Of a DNA stretch of 64,000 nucleotides, positions 39,292 through 51,220 are shown piece by piece. The DNA is from Burkholderiaceae bacterium (GTDB lineage Bacteria > Pseudomonadota > Gammaproteobacteria > Burkholderiales > Burkholderiaceae_E). The position numbers and the translations under genes are program-made. The notes under the pieces were generated by a model. The model made no database searches. It had not been told where the DNA came from and was given only the letters and a program-made list of their open reading frames with translations. The stretch is from assembly GCA_021166725.1 (NCBI GenBank), contig JAJPES010000008.1, positions 1 to 64,000 of the forward strand, read 5' to 3'. Positions within the stretch are counted from its first letter, which is position 1; each line of letters starts with the position of its first letter.

Positions 39292-40214
39292 TTGCTCCAC
39301 CCGCGCAGCATTGCCAGCCCATGCGCGCCCGCCGCGAGCGCGTCGCGCGCATCGCTCTCCTGCAAGCCGCCCAGCGCGAACACCGGGACGTGCGAATGCG
39401 CAGCGAGTTCGGCGAAGGCCGCCCAGCCGAGCGTCGGTGCACCCGGGTGCGACTGCGTCGGCTTCACCGGCCCCAATACTGCGTAATCCACGCCGAGCCC
39501 GCGTGCGCGCTCGAGATCGCTTGCGTCGTGGCACGAAGCACCGACGATGCGCAAAGGCGGGCGCGAGACGCACGCGCGCAGATCCGCACTTCGAAGATGC
39601 AATCCGTCGCAGCCCGCTGCATACGAAGCGGGATGCGCGCTGTTGACGACCAGCGCGGCGCCCGCCGCGCGGCACATTGCACGCACCTCGCGCCACAGCC
39701 GATCGAGACGATCGAGCGCGATTCCCGGTTCGCGCAATTGCACGAGTCGCAGACCGGCGGCCAGCGCCTTGCGCAGCGCCGCGAGAAAAGCGTCGTCGCC
39801 GCGTTGCAGTGCGCTGCTGATCGCGAGCCGCTGCGGCAGGCGGAGCCAGCCGATGACCGGGATCGCCGCCGGCAGCATCGGCGCGAGATCGATTGCCGAG
39901 GGATGGCGCCAGGCGAGTGCCTGGCCTTCGCGCGAGCGCGGCGCGCCGCTCCATTCGACGACGCGCCGAAACGACAGGCGCACGTGGGCGTGCGGGTAGA
40001 CGTGCTCGCGAATCATCCACGGATACGAGCGCAGCACGTCGATGCCGAGCTCCTCGTGCAGTTCGCGCGCGAGTGCCTGCTCGACGGTCTCCGCCGCCTC
40101 GAGCTTGCCGCCCGGAAATTCCCACCAGCCGGCGTACGGCTTGCCCGGCCGGCGTTGGCCGAACAGCACCGCGCCGTCGTCGCGAATCACCACGCCGACG
40201 GCAACTTCGAGCAT
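39288..40214 (-). CDS. Nudix hydrolase fused to a ThiE-like domain
   Basis: A 308-residue bifunctional protein; the ATG at 40214 (MLEVAVGVVIRDDGAVLFGQRRPGKPYAGWWEFPGGK) is the MutT-type start, and the longer ORF is shadow. The complete Nudix box GGKLEAAETVEQALARELHEELGI spans 36-58 (GX5EX7REUXEEXGU). Residues about 140-300 form a thiamine-phosphate-synthase/TenI-like barrel (RLVQLREPGIALDRL, ALVVNSAHPASYAAGCDGLHL, YAVLGPVKPTQSHPGAPTLGW, VPVFALGG). The fusion is widespread in beta- and gammaproteobacteria; the role of the second domain is not settled. Confidence 0.9.
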   Translation of the reverse strand: MLEVAVGVVIRDDGAVLFGQRRPGKPYAGWWEFPGGKLEAAETVEQALARELHEELGIDVLRSYPWMIREHVYPHAHVRLSFRRVVEWSGAPRSREGQALAWRHPSAIDLAPMLPAAIPVIGWLRLPQRLAISSALQRGDDAFLAALRKALAAGLRLVQLREPGIALDRLDRLWREVRAMCRAAGAALVVNSAHPASYAAGCDGLHLRSADLRACVSRPPLRIVGASCHDASDLERARGLGVDYAVLGPVKPTQSHPGAPTLGWAAFAELAAHSHVPVFALGGLQESDARDALAAGAHGLAMLRGWSK

Positions 40215-40231
40215 CGGGGGAGGAACGGCGC

Positions 40232-41194
40232 TCAGGCTCGCTGGTCGGGACCGCGCCCCGCGCGGTCCTTCGCGAACTGCCAGGCGACGCGTCCCGAGCG
40301 CGACCCGCGCTCGAGCGCGAAGCGAAGCGCGTCGGCACGCGCAGCGTCGATTTCTACCGCGCTGCAGCCGAAACTGGCCAGCCAGTGCGCAACGATCGCC
40401 AGGTAGTCGTCCTGGCGAAACGGATAGAACGACACCCACAGCCCGAAGCGCTCGGACAACGAGATCTTCTCCTCGACCGTCTCGCCGGGGTGGATCTCGC
40501 CGTCGGACTGGTGCTTCGCCTCGAGGTTCTCGCGCATGTACTCGGGCATCAGGTGGCGCCGGTTCGACGTCGCGTAGATGAGCACGTTCTCCGACTGCGC
40601 GGCCACCGACCCGTCGAGCGCGACCTTCAACGCCTTGTAGCCCGGTTCGCCCTCCTCGAAGGACAGGTCGTCGCAGAAGACGATGAAGCGCTCGGGACGA
40701 CCGGCGACCAGTTCGACGATCTCGGGCAGGTCGACGAGATCGTCCTTGTCGACCTCGATCAGGCGCAGCTCCTGCGCTGCGTATTCGTTGAGCAGCGCCT
40801 TGATCAGCGACGACTTGCCGGTGCCGCGCGAGCCCGTCAGCAGCACGTTGTTCGCCGGGCGCCGCTGGACGAACTGGCGCGTGTTGCGCTCGATCGCGGT
40901 TTTCTGCTCGTCGATGTGCTTCAGATCGTCGAGTCGGATCGGCGACACGTGCCGCACCGGTTGAAGGCCCGCCTGCATACCGAAGGCCGTGGCGCGGCGA
41001 CGCCAGCGGAAGGCGATCGCCGACGCCCAGTCGGTCGCGGGGGCGGCGCCGAGCAACTGCTCGAAACGGCCGAGCAGCGATTCGGCACGCGAGACGACGC
41101 GGGCCAGCGCCAGCGGGTCGATCGCACCGCCGGGCGCCGAAGGGATGTCAGGCGCCGTGCCGGCGTCGCGCGCGTCAGGATCGATAGTCGGCAT
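40232..41194 (-). CDS. DUF815-family AAA+ ATP-binding protein
   Basis: A 320-residue protein. [51 protein letters not shown] contains the Walker [27 protein letters not shown] the Walker B with an Asp-Asp pair, and [22 protein letters not shown] sensor 1. This set defines the DUF815 ATPases. Function is unknown. It lies between argJ (20-nt overlap with the argJ end) and the Nudix fusion (17 nt), an order common in Burkholderiales. Confidence 0.9.
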   Translation of the reverse strand: MPTIDPDARDAGTAPDIPSAPGGAIDPLALARVVSRAESLLGRFEQLLGAAPATDWASAIAFRWRRRATAFGMQAGLQPVRHVSPIRLDDLKHIDEQKTAIERNTRQFVQRRPANNVLLTGSRGTGKSSLIKALLNEYAAQELRLIEVDKDDLVDLPEIVELVAGRPERFIVFCDDLSFEEGEPGYKALKVALDGSVAAQSENVLIYATSNRRHLMPEYMRENLEAKHQSDGEIHPGETVEEKISLSERFGLWVSFYPFRQDDYLAIVAHWLASFGCSAVEIDAARADALRFALERGSRSGRVAWQFAKDRAGRGPDQRA

Positions 41195-42449
41195 TGATCG
41201 ATACGTACTCGTGCGACAGGTCGCAGGTCCAGACCGTCGTCGACGCGCTGCCGCGCCCGAGCGCGATGCGCACGTCGATCTCGGCCTTCTTCATCACGCG
41301 CTGGCCGTCCTCTTCGCGATAGGCGGGGTGACGGCCGCCACGCGTGGCGACGTGTACGTCGTCGAGATACAGGTCGACTCGATCGACGTCGAGGTCGTCG
41401 ACGCCCGCACGGCCCACCGCGGCGAGGATCCGCCCGAGATTCGGATCGGAAGCGAAGAACGCCGTCTTCACCAGCGGCGAATGCGCCACGGTGAAGGCGA
41501 CCGCCGCCGCCTCGTCGTCGTCGCGCGCCCCCTCGACATGCACCGAGATGAATTTCGTCGCGCCCTCGCCGTCGCGCACGATCGCCTGCGCGAGTTCGCG
41601 AGCGACCGAAACGATCGCCTCGCGCAACGCGCTGGCGGCAGCGTCGCCGGCGGCACTGCCGGCGCCTGCGTCGGCGCCGACCGCCCCGTCGCCGGCGCCG
41701 GCGATCGACACTTTCGAGGCGCCAGAGGCGACGAGCATGAACGAGTCGTTGGTCGACGTGTCGCCGTCCACCGTGATGCGGTTGAAGCTCGCATCGGCCG
41801 CCTCGCGCGCCCAGCGCGCGAGGAGCGTGGCCGGCACCGCGGCGTCGGTGGCGACGAAACCGAGCATCGTCGCCATGTCGGGACGGATCATGCCGGCACC
41901 CTTCGCGATGCCGGTTACGGTGACCGTCTCGCCGCCGATCTGCACGCGGCGCGACGCTGCCTTCGGCACCGTGTCGGTGGTCATGATCGCTTCGGCGGCG
42001 TCGAGCCAGTCGCTCGCACCGAGCGCGTCGACCGCCTCGTCGATGCCGGCGAGCAGCCGCGGCATCGGCAGGTGCTCGAGGATGACGCCGGTGGAGAACG
42101 GCAGCACCGCATCGGTGGCCACGCCCAGCCGCTTCGCGAGCCGGGCGCAGCTCGCGCGCGCGTCGGAGAGCCCCTGCTCGCCGGTGCCGGCATTCGCGCA
42201 GCCGGTGTTGACGACGAGCGCGCGGATCTCGCCGTTTGCGCTCGCGAGATGCTCGCGGCAGACGACGACCGGCGCCGCGCAGAAGCGGTTGCGCGTGAAG
42301 ACGCCGGCGGCGCGCGCTCCGGGCGCCAGGCGCAGCACCAGCACGTCGCGCCGGTCGGGCTTGCGGATCGCCGCGCGCGCGGTACCGATGTCCACGCCGG
42401 CAACGGCCGACAGCGCGTCGCGCTGCGGCGCGATGAGGTTCACGGGCAT
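41175..42449 (-). CDS. argJ: Bifunctional glutamate N-acetyltransferase / amino-acid N-acetyltransferase
   Basis: A 424-residue enzyme of arginine synthesis that transfers acetyl from N-acetylornithine to glutamate. The precursor self-cleaves before the nucleophilic Thr in [15 protein letters not shown], giving alpha and beta chains. [17 protein letters not shown] and the C-terminal [14 protein letters not shown] end are conserved. An Ala/Gly/Asp-rich insert ([24 protein letters not shown]) in the beta chain lengthens the protein by about 15-20 residues. Confidence 0.95.
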   Translation of the reverse strand: MPVNLIAPQRDALSAVAGVDIGTARAAIRKPDRRDVLVLRLAPGARAAGVFTRNRFCAAPVVVCREHLASANGEIRALVVNTGCANAGTGEQGLSDARASCARLAKRLGVATDAVLPFSTGVILEHLPMPRLLAGIDEAVDALGASDWLDAAEAIMTTDTVPKAASRRVQIGGETVTVTGIAKGAGMIRPDMATMLGFVATDAAVPATLLARWAREAADASFNRITVDGDTSTNDSFMLVASGASKVSIAGAGDGAVGADAGAGSAAGDAAASALREAIVSVARELAQAIVRDGEGATKFISVHVEGARDDDEAAAVAFTVAHSPLVKTAFFASDPNLGRILAAVGRAGVDDLDVDRVDLYLDDVHVATRGGRHPAYREEDGQRVMKKAEIDVRIALGRGSASTTVWTCDLSHEYVSINADYRS

Positions 42450-42495
42450 CCGACTCTCCGGAAAACGGCCGACGCGCAGCGCGAGCGCAACGCGC

Positions 42496-45285
<2,790 letters not shown>

Positions 45286-45435
45286 TTTGAGAAGGCGCTA
45301 CGCCTGCAACCGGCGGAACGACGCAGCTGGACGGCGTCAGCGCCCGCGAAACCGGTACAGTCTAGCACGCGCCCCCCGAGCGCCCCGCGAGCGAACCGAC
45401 CGGCCGAAAGGCCCTCCGCAGCAGCGCAGCAATCG

Positions 45436-45876
45436 ATGAAGCCGACCTCCACCCGCCCGGTCAGCGCCTGGCTCGACGACGAGACCGCGTTCCGCGCACT
45501 GGCCGCGCGCGTCGATCGCCTCGTCGAGCTGCAACAGGCGCTGCGCGAACACGTGGCGCAGGCCCCGCTGACGGTCGTTGCGCTCGATGCCGGCACGCTG
45601 ACGCTGCGTGCGCCCAACGCCGCGTGGGCGGCGCGGCTGCGCCAGTCGACGCCGACCCTGCTTCAGGCGCTGCGCGCGCGCTTCGCCGGCATCGACAGGA
45701 TCCGCATCGTCACGCAGCGGGCGGGCGAGACCTCGTTCGCTGCGGCGCACGCGCCGCGCGCGGCGATTCCGTCAGCGGCGCTGCGCGAGCTCGACCGGTT
45801 GCGCGCCGCCACCGATGCGCCGGCGCTCGGCGAGGCGATCGAGCGCCTGGTTCGCCGCCATCGCAGCGCGCGCTGA
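45436..45876 (+). CDS. DciA-family protein (DUF721)
   Basis: A 146-residue protein hidden at the end of a 1510-codon spurious ORF. From MKPTSTRPVSAWLDDETAFRALAARVDRLVELQQALREHVAQAPLTVVALDAGTLTLRAPNAAWAARLRQSTPTLLQALRARFAGIDRIRIV it follows the DUF721/DciA domain (a KH-like fold in solved homologs). DciA loads the DnaB helicase in bacteria without DnaC. The divergent partner of secA, as in other betaproteobacteria. Its 3' end overlaps a convergent small gene by 105 nt. Confidence 0.8.
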   Translation: MKPTSTRPVSAWLDDETAFRALAARVDRLVELQQALREHVAQAPLTVVALDAGTLTLRAPNAAWAARLRQSTPTLLQALRARFAGIDRIRIVTQRAGETSFAAAHAPRAAIPSAALRELDRLRAATDAPALGEAIERLVRRHRSAR

Positions 45877-46083
45877 AGGCGCGTCGGGCGCCGTCGCGGC
45901 GGTCGGCGCCGTCAGCCGCTCGACGAACATCACCGCGAAGAAGACGAGCGCGGCGACCAGTCCGCCGACGAGCAGCCGCCAGGCGAGCCGCAGGTAGCGG
46001 CGCTCGCGCGTGAACACGTAGCCGAGCGCGCAGTACGCGACGGCGGCCAGCAGCACGACGACGAGGACGCGCAGGAAGATCAT
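45772..46083 (-). CDS. Small two-helix membrane protein of unknown function
   Basis: A 103-residue frame. MIFLRVLVVVLLAAVAYCALGYVFTRERRYLRLAWRLLVGGLVAALVFFAVMFVERL is a pair of hydrophobic helices joined by a short Arg/Tyr-rich loop, followed by an Ala-rich hydrophilic tail. I recall similar unnamed proteins next to lpxC in Burkholderiales, which supports a real gene. The tail is read opposite the dciA 3' end and may be fortuitous. Confidence 0.65.
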   Translation of the reverse strand: MIFLRVLVVVLLAAVAYCALGYVFTRERRYLRLAWRLLVGGLVAALVFFAVMFVERLTAPTAATAPDAPSARAAMAANQALDRLAERRRIGGGAQPVELAQRR

Positions 46084-46161
46084 CGGTCGGGCGCGCGCGC
46101 GAGCGCCGGCGCCGGCACGGCAAGGCAGCTTGCGGGGAACGCGCGCCGCACCGGCGCGCGC

Positions 46162-47091
46162 TCAGGCATGGCTCCAGTCGAGCGCGAAAGGGCGCGGCGC
46201 ATCGCGCCGCTCGGCAAAGCCGACGCGCTCCCAGGCGTGCTCGCGAGCCAGCATTTCGCGCAGCAGCCGGTTGTTCAGCGCATGGCCCGACTTGTGCGCG
46301 CTGTACGCGGCGAGCAGCGGGTGACCGACCAGGTACAGATCGCCGATCGCATCGAGGATCTTGTGCTTGACGAACTCGTCGCCGAAGCGCAGGCCGTCGT
46401 CGTTGAGCACGCGGTACTCGTCCATGACGATCGCGTTGCCGAAGCTGCCGCCCTTGGCCAGGCCGTGCGCACGCAGCGTTTCGACGTCCTGCATGAAACC
46501 GAAGGTGCGCGCGCGCGAAACCTCCTTCACGTAGGACACCTTCGCGAAATCGACCTCGACGACCTGCTCGGTGGCGTCGATGGCGGGGTGCGCGAAATCG
46601 ATCGAGAAGCGCAGCTTGAAGCCGAAGTGGGGATCGAGCCGCGCCCACTTGTCGCCGTCGCGCACCTCGACCGGTTCGAGCAGCCGGATGAACTGCTTCT
46701 CGGCGCGCTGCTCGACGATGCCCGCCGACTGGATCAGGTAGACGAAGGACCCGGCTGAGCCGTCGAGGATCGGAATCTCCGGCGCGGTGACGTCGACGTG
46801 CACGATGTCGACGCCCATGCCGGCGAGCGCCGACATCAGATGCTCGACGGTCGCCACGCGCACCTGCGCGAGCGGGCCGTCGTCGGCTGCCGTGAGGGTG
46901 GAGGCCATGCGCGTGTCACCGACGCGCTCGGCGCAACTGCGGATGTCGACCGGCGGATCGAGATCGACGCGATGAAACACGATGCCGGTATCGGGCGCCG
47001 CCGGCCGCAGGACGAGCTCGACGCGCTCGCCCGAATGCAGCCCGACGCCCGTCGTGCGCACCAGCGAGCCGATGGTTCGCTGGCGCATCAT
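46162..47091 (-). CDS. lpxC: UDP-3-O-acyl-N-acetylglucosamine deacetylase
   Basis: A 309-residue zinc enzyme, the committed step of lipid A synthesis, so the cell has an LPS outer membrane. [31 protein letters not shown] is the canonical start; [17 protein letters not shown] and [13 protein letters not shown] hold the zinc-binding His/His/Asp and [11 protein letters not shown] the catalytic His. Length is standard. Downstream of the peroxiredoxin and ftsZ, its usual place at the end of the dcw region. Confidence 0.97.
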   Translation of the reverse strand: MMRQRTIGSLVRTTGVGLHSGERVELVLRPAAPDTGIVFHRVDLDPPVDIRSCAERVGDTRMASTLTAADDGPLAQVRVATVEHLMSALAGMGVDIVHVDVTAPEIPILDGSAGSFVYLIQSAGIVEQRAEKQFIRLLEPVEVRDGDKWARLDPHFGFKLRFSIDFAHPAIDATEQVVEVDFAKVSYVKEVSRARTFGFMQDVETLRAHGLAKGGSFGNAIVMDEYRVLNDDGLRFGDEFVKHKILDAIGDLYLVGHPLLAAYSAHKSGHALNNRLLREMLAREHAWERVGFAERRDAPRPFALDWSHA

Positions 47092-47143
47092 CGGGACGCG
47101 CTCGCGCCAAGCGGCGCGCGCAGGGAAGACCGGCGTGCCGCGT

Positions 47144-47638
47144 TCAAGCCTGCTTCACCATGGTGGCGGCATCGGACACCTCGAACTTGCCCGGCCGCTC
47201 GACGTTGAGCGTCTTCACGACGCCGTCTTCGAGCAGCATCGAGTAGCGCTGCGAACGCAGACCCATCGTCGGGCTGACGAAGTCCAGCCCCAGTGCGCGC
47301 GTCCATTCGCCGGCGCCGTCGGCGATCATGCGGATCTTTCCTTCGGTGCCCTGGTCGAGCGCCCACGCACCCATCACGAACGCGTCGTTGACCGACACGC
47401 ACCAGATCTCGTCGATTCCGTTGCCCTTGAGCGCGTCGTATTTCTCGAGATAGCCGGGAACGTGCTTCGCCGAGCAGGTTGGCGTGAACGCGCCCGGCAG
47501 GCCGAACACCGCGACGCGCTTGCCGCGCAACTCCTCGAGCACCTGGAAAGTGCGGGGCCCGATCGAGCAGCCCGGACCCTCGTTCTGCACGTACTCCTGC
47601 ACCTTTGCGTCGGGAACTCGCTGGCCGGATTCGATCAT
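47144..47638 (-). CDS. Peroxiredoxin, Prx5-like (AhpC/TSA superfamily)
   Basis: A 164-residue thiol peroxidase. The peroxidatic Cys55 lies in [19 protein letters not shown], the Prx5 signature, with the supporting Arg in [11 protein letters not shown]. It reduces H2O2 or alkyl hydroperoxides using glutaredoxin or thioredoxin. There is no fused glutaredoxin domain. A peroxiredoxin between ftsZ and lpxC is a recurring order in betaproteobacteria. Confidence 0.93.
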   Translation of the reverse strand: MIESGQRVPDAKVQEYVQNEGPGCSIGPRTFQVLEELRGKRVAVFGLPGAFTPTCSAKHVPGYLEKYDALKGNGIDEIWCVSVNDAFVMGAWALDQGTEGKIRMIADGAGEWTRALGLDFVSPTMGLRSQRYSMLLEDGVVKTLNVERPGKFEVSDAATMVKQA

Positions 47639-47727
47639 TGAAATGCGCCTCCGCTGTTTAACTGAATGCCGTTCGCTGCAAGCGGCAAACCTGGGATTTT
47701 AAGGGATGTCAGCTGGGGACGCTGGGC

Positions 47728-47874
47728 GGAGGGAGGGGAAGGGGGAAGGGGGAAGGGGAAAACCGTCGCGACATCGCATAGGGATTGGAGGCGTGCGCGA
47801 GCACCACGAAACGTGGCGCCCGTCGCACCGGGGCTGTCCCCTTCCCCCTCCCCCTTCCCCCTCCCCTTTCCTCC
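47728..47874. repeat. Polypurine/polypyrimidine inverted tracts downstream of ftsZ
   Basis: A run of almost pure G/A (47728-47762, with several G4-G5 runs) faces a run of almost pure C/T (47838-47874) in imperfect inverted orientation, 75 nt apart, with a small hairpin CCACG-AAA-CGTGG (47804-47816) between. The tracts can form a hairpin in the ftsZ transcript, and each G-rich strand has G-quadruplex potential. Probably the ftsZ 3' end region. Confidence 0.75.
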
Positions 47875-47876
47875 AG

Positions 47877-49037
47877 TCAGTCCGCCTGCTTGCGCAGGAA
47901 CGCCGGAATATCGAAGCGCTCGACGCCGCTTTCCTCGAGCGCCTGGACCTGCGCGGCGGCCGAGGCGCGCGGGCTGCGCCAGACGGTGGGCTGCTCGAAC
48001 TGCTCGTAGTTCGGCTGCTGCACGGGCGCAGCGTCGTGGGTGCCGGTGCGCAGATGGGTCTGCGGCACGAGCATCGGCTTGGCCGGACGCCGGCCGATGC
48101 CGGTGGCGACGACGGTCACGCGCAGGCGGTCGCTCATGTTCTCGTCGAAGACGGTGCCGTGGATGATCGTCGCGTCGTCGGCGCAGAACGCCTTGATCGT
48201 GTTGATCACGTCGTTCGTCTCCTTCAGCTTCAGGCTGCGTCCGGCGGTGATGTTGACGATCACGCCGCGCGCGCCCTGCAGGTCCACGCCGTCGAGCAGC
48301 GGCGACGACACTGCCTGTTCGGCGGCGATGCGCGCACGATCCAGCCCCGACGACTCGCCGATCCCCATCATCGCCTTGCCCTGCTCGCCCATCACCGTCT
48401 TCACGTCGGCGAAGTCGACGTTGACCAGGCCCGGCACGTTGATGATCTCGGCGATGCCGGCTACCGCGTTGTGCAGCACGTCGTCGGCGCGCTTGAACGC
48501 GTCCTCGAGGCTCGCGTCGTCGTCCATCACCTCGAACAGCTTCTGGTTCAGCACGACGATCAGCGAGTCGACGTGCTCGACCAGCTGGTCGATGCCGTTC
48601 TCGGCGATCTGCAGCTTCTTCGCGCCTTCGAAGTCGAAGGGCTTGGTGACGACACCCACGGTCAGGATGCCCATCTCCTTGGCGATCTCGGCAACCACCG
48701 GCGACGCGCCGGTGCCGGTTCCCTTGCCCATGCCGGCGGTCAGGAACACCATGTTGGAGCCTTCGAGCGCACTGCGGATCTCGGTGCGCATCGCCTCGGC
48801 CGCGGCCTTGCCGGCTTCGGGGCGCGCGCCCGCGCCCAGGCCCATGTCGCCGAGCTGGATCGTGTGCTCGGCGAGCGAGCGGCGCAGCGCCTGCTTGTCG
48901 GTGTTCACGGCGATGAACTCGACGCCCTGCACGTCGCGGTTGATCATGTGATTTACCGCGTTGCCGCCGGCGCCGCCGACTCCGATCACCTTGATGACGG
49001 CGCCTTCGACTTCTTGCTCGATCAGTTCGAAACTCAT
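47877..49037 (-). CDS. ftsZ: Cell division GTPase FtsZ
   Basis: A 386-residue tubulin homolog that forms the Z-ring. The start MSFELIEQEVEGAVIKVIGVGGAGGNAVNHM at 49037 has GGAGA upstream; the ORF track is 43 codons too long. The T4 signature reads AGMGKGTGTGASPVV (102-110): Lys105 sits where most FtsZ have Gly. The T7 region NVDFADVKTVM is normal. The C-terminal peptide DIPAFLRKQAD is identical to the E. coli FtsA/ZipA-binding tail. A 107-nt spacer separates it from ftsA. Confidence 0.97.
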   Translation of the reverse strand: MSFELIEQEVEGAVIKVIGVGGAGGNAVNHMINRDVQGVEFIAVNTDKQALRRSLAEHTIQLGDMGLGAGARPEAGKAAAEAMRTEIRSALEGSNMVFLTAGMGKGTGTGASPVVAEIAKEMGILTVGVVTKPFDFEGAKKLQIAENGIDQLVEHVDSLIVVLNQKLFEVMDDDASLEDAFKRADDVLHNAVAGIAEIINVPGLVNVDFADVKTVMGEQGKAMMGIGESSGLDRARIAAEQAVSSPLLDGVDLQGARGVIVNITAGRSLKLKETNDVINTIKAFCADDATIIHGTVFDENMSDRLRVTVVATGIGRRPAKPMLVPQTHLRTGTHDAAPVQQPNYEQFEQPTVWRSPRASAAAQVQALEESGVERFDIPAFLRKQAD

Positions 49038-49103
49038 GATGGTGTTCTCCAGGACGGTTGGGAAGACGTCGACCCTTCCCGGTGAATGAAAACGACGATT
49101 GTT

Positions 49104-49134
49104 GGTATAGGCCTTCTTGCTCTTCGCGAAACAA
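49104..49134 (-). promoter_or_regulatory. Weak candidate promoter for ftsZ
   Basis: In the ftsA-ftsZ spacer, minus-strand TTGTTT (49134-49129) and TATACC (49109-49104) are separated by 19 nt in an AT-richer island. Fit to consensus is poor; it is listed because the spacer is the only real gap within ftsL-ftsZ. Confidence 0.25.
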
Positions 49135-49144
49135 CGAACGGAAT

Positions 49145-50377
49145 TCAGAAATTGCCGAGGAACCACTCCTTCATTCTTCGCAGCGTTTCCTTGAACGAAC
49201 CCGATTGCTCGGCCACCTTTCGCCCGCGCAGGCGCTGCATGCGCGCCTCCTCGAGCAGTCCGACCGCGGTCGAATAGCGCGGCGAGCGAACGACGTCGGC
49301 GAGCCCGCCCGTGTACGCCGGCATGCCGATGCGCACCGGCTTAAGGAAGATGTCCTCGGCCAGCTCGACCATCCCCGGCAGCAGCGACGTGCCGCCGGTG
49401 AGCACGACGCCCGACGAGAGCAGTTCCTCGTAGCCCGACTCGCGGATCACCTGGTGCACGAGCGAGAACAGCTCCTCGATGCGCGGCTCGATCACCGCCG
49501 CCAGCGCCTGGCGCGACAGCGTGCGCGGCGAGCGCTCGCCCAGCCCGGGCACCTCGATCTTCTCGTTCGGATCGGCAAGCACCTGCTTGGCGATGCCGTA
49601 GCGCAGCTTGATGTCGTCGGCCTCGAGCGTCGGCGTGCGCAGCGCCATCGCGATGTCGTTGGTGATCTGGTCGCCGGCGATCGGGATCACCGCCGTGTGG
49701 CGAATCGCGCCGCCGGTGAAGATCGCGATGTCGGTCGTACCGCCGCCGACGTCGACCAGCGCAACGCCCAGTTCCTTCTCGTCCTGCGTGAGGATCGCCA
49801 GGCTCGACGCGAGCGGCTGCAGCATCAGGTCGTTGACCTCGAGTCCGCAGCGGCGCACGCACTTGACGATGTTCTGCGCGGCCGACACCGCGCCGGTGAC
49901 GATGTGCACCTTCACCTCGAGGCGCACGCCGCTCATGCCGATCGGCTCGCGGATGTCCTCCTGGCCGTCGATGATGAATTCCTGCGCCAGCACGTGCAGG
50001 ATCTGCTGGTCGGTCGGGATGTTCACCGCCTTGGCGGTCTCGATCACGCGAGCCATGTCGGCCTCGGTGACCTCCTTGTCCTTGATCGCCACCATGCCGC
50101 TGGAGTTGAAGCTGCGGATGTGGCTGCCGGCGATCCCCGTGTAGACGGTGCGGATCTTGCAGTCGGCCATCAGCTCGGCTTCCTCGAGCGCGTGCTGGAT
50201 CGACGCGACGGTCGACTCGATGTTGACGACCACGCCCTTCTTCAATCCGCGCGAGTCGTGCTGGCCCAGACCGACGATCTCGTAGTGGCCGTCGGGGCGC
50301 ATCTCGGCGACGATCGCCACGATCTTCGACGTGCCGATGTCGAGTCCGACGATCAAGTCCTTCGCGTCTCTGGTCAT
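49145..50377 (-). CDS. ftsA: Cell division protein FtsA
   Basis: A 410-residue actin-fold protein tethering FtsZ to the membrane. DLIVGLDIGTSKIVAIVAE (phosphate 1), VALVDVGGGTTDIAIF (phosphate 2) and SSGVVLTGGTSLLPGM (adenosine) are the actin-family motifs. The FtsA-specific 1C domain precedes them. The C-terminal amphipathic helix (KETLRRMKEWFLGNF) is the membrane anchor. Starts 3 nt after the ftsQ stop. Confidence 0.97.
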   Translation of the reverse strand: MTRDAKDLIVGLDIGTSKIVAIVAEMRPDGHYEIVGLGQHDSRGLKKGVVVNIESTVASIQHALEEAELMADCKIRTVYTGIAGSHIRSFNSSGMVAIKDKEVTEADMARVIETAKAVNIPTDQQILHVLAQEFIIDGQEDIREPIGMSGVRLEVKVHIVTGAVSAAQNIVKCVRRCGLEVNDLMLQPLASSLAILTQDEKELGVALVDVGGGTTDIAIFTGGAIRHTAVIPIAGDQITNDIAMALRTPTLEADDIKLRYGIAKQVLADPNEKIEVPGLGERSPRTLSRQALAAVIEPRIEELFSLVHQVIRESGYEELLSSGVVLTGGTSLLPGMVELAEDIFLKPVRIGMPAYTGGLADVVRSPRYSTAVGLLEEARMQRLRGRKVAEQSGSFKETLRRMKEWFLGNF

Positions 50378-50380
50378 TTG

Positions 50381-51220
50381 TTATCGCTGCTGATGCGGGC
50401 GCGCGGATGGGGCGCGGGGCCGCGCGCCCCCGCGCGCGGCCGGATGAAGTTTCTCGGCGTCTTCGCCGCCGTGTTCGAGTTGCGCGAGCGAGCGGATCGC
50501 GAAGCCGTTCGGATAGCGCAGATCGATCGCTTCGGCTCGCCGGTTCAGCGTCGCCGCCACCAGCGGCCAGGTCTCGACCCAGCGCGCGATGCGGCGCTCC
50601 ACCGGCATGCCCTGGTCGCGCCCGAGCAGCACCGTCGTGCCGTCGTCCAGGCGCAGCGTCCAGGCATGGCGCGCCGACAGCGACAGCGCGTCGGGCTGCA
50701 CGTCGAGCGCGGCGACCGCCTCGCGCAGTTCGGCATAGCGACGCGCGACCCGCAGCGCAGTGCCGTCGGGTCCGGAGAACTGCGGCAGCTCGCCCTCGTC
50801 CTCGGCCTCGGCCAGGTTCGCGACGAACAGTTCGCCGAAGGTGTTGACGATGCGTCCGTCGTCCCACAGCGCGAGCGCACGATGCTCCTCGATCGACACC
50901 TCGAGGCCGTCGGGCCAGACGCGGCGCACGCCGGCGCGGCGCACCCACGGCACCGACTCGAATACCGTGCGCACCGCGTCGAGATCCACGGCGAAGAAGT
51001 TGCCCTGCACGCGGCGTGCGACCGCCGAGCGCAGCTGCGCCGGCGAGACGCGCTGCAACTCGTGCCCGTCGGCGGCATCGATGCGCACGTGCGCGAGCGT
51101 GAAGAACGGCCGCTGCGAGACCCACCAGGCGCCGGCGGCCATCGCCGCGAGCAGCGTTGCGCCGAGCAGCGCGTTGGCGAGCGCGTTCAGCGCGCGGGCA
51201 TCGTTCCACAGGCCGCTCAA
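50381..51220 (-). CDS. ftsQ: Cell division protein FtsQ
   Basis: A 279-residue bitopic protein. A TTG at 51220 is the likely start: it overlaps the ddl stop as TTGA and has GGGAGG at ideal distance. One membrane helix ([17 protein letters not shown]) is followed by the POTRA domain ([80 protein letters not shown]) and the beta domain binding FtsB/L. The tail is Arg/Pro-rich. Confidence 0.93.
   Translation of the reverse strand: MSGLWNDARALNALANALLGATLLAAMAAGAWWVSQRPFFTLAHVRIDAADGHELQRVSPAQLRSAVARRVQGNFFAVDLDAVRTVFESVPWVRRAGVRRVWPDGLEVSIEEHRALALWDDGRIVNTFGELFVANLAEAEDEGELPQFSGPDGTALRVARRYAELREAVAALDVQPDALSLSARHAWTLRLDDGTTVLLGRDQGMPVERRIARWVETWPLVAATLNRRAEAIDLRYPNGFAIRSLAQLEHGGEDAEKLHPAARGGARPRAPSARPHQQR

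Noticed and set aside
45286-45435. secA/dciA promoter
   Set aside because: TAGACT near 45360 is a possible -10 for secA but no matching -35 was found, so it is not listed as a feature.
47635-49134. 499-codon minus ORF covering ftsZ
   Set aside because: Out of frame with ftsZ and extremely Arg-rich; ftsZ is unambiguous.
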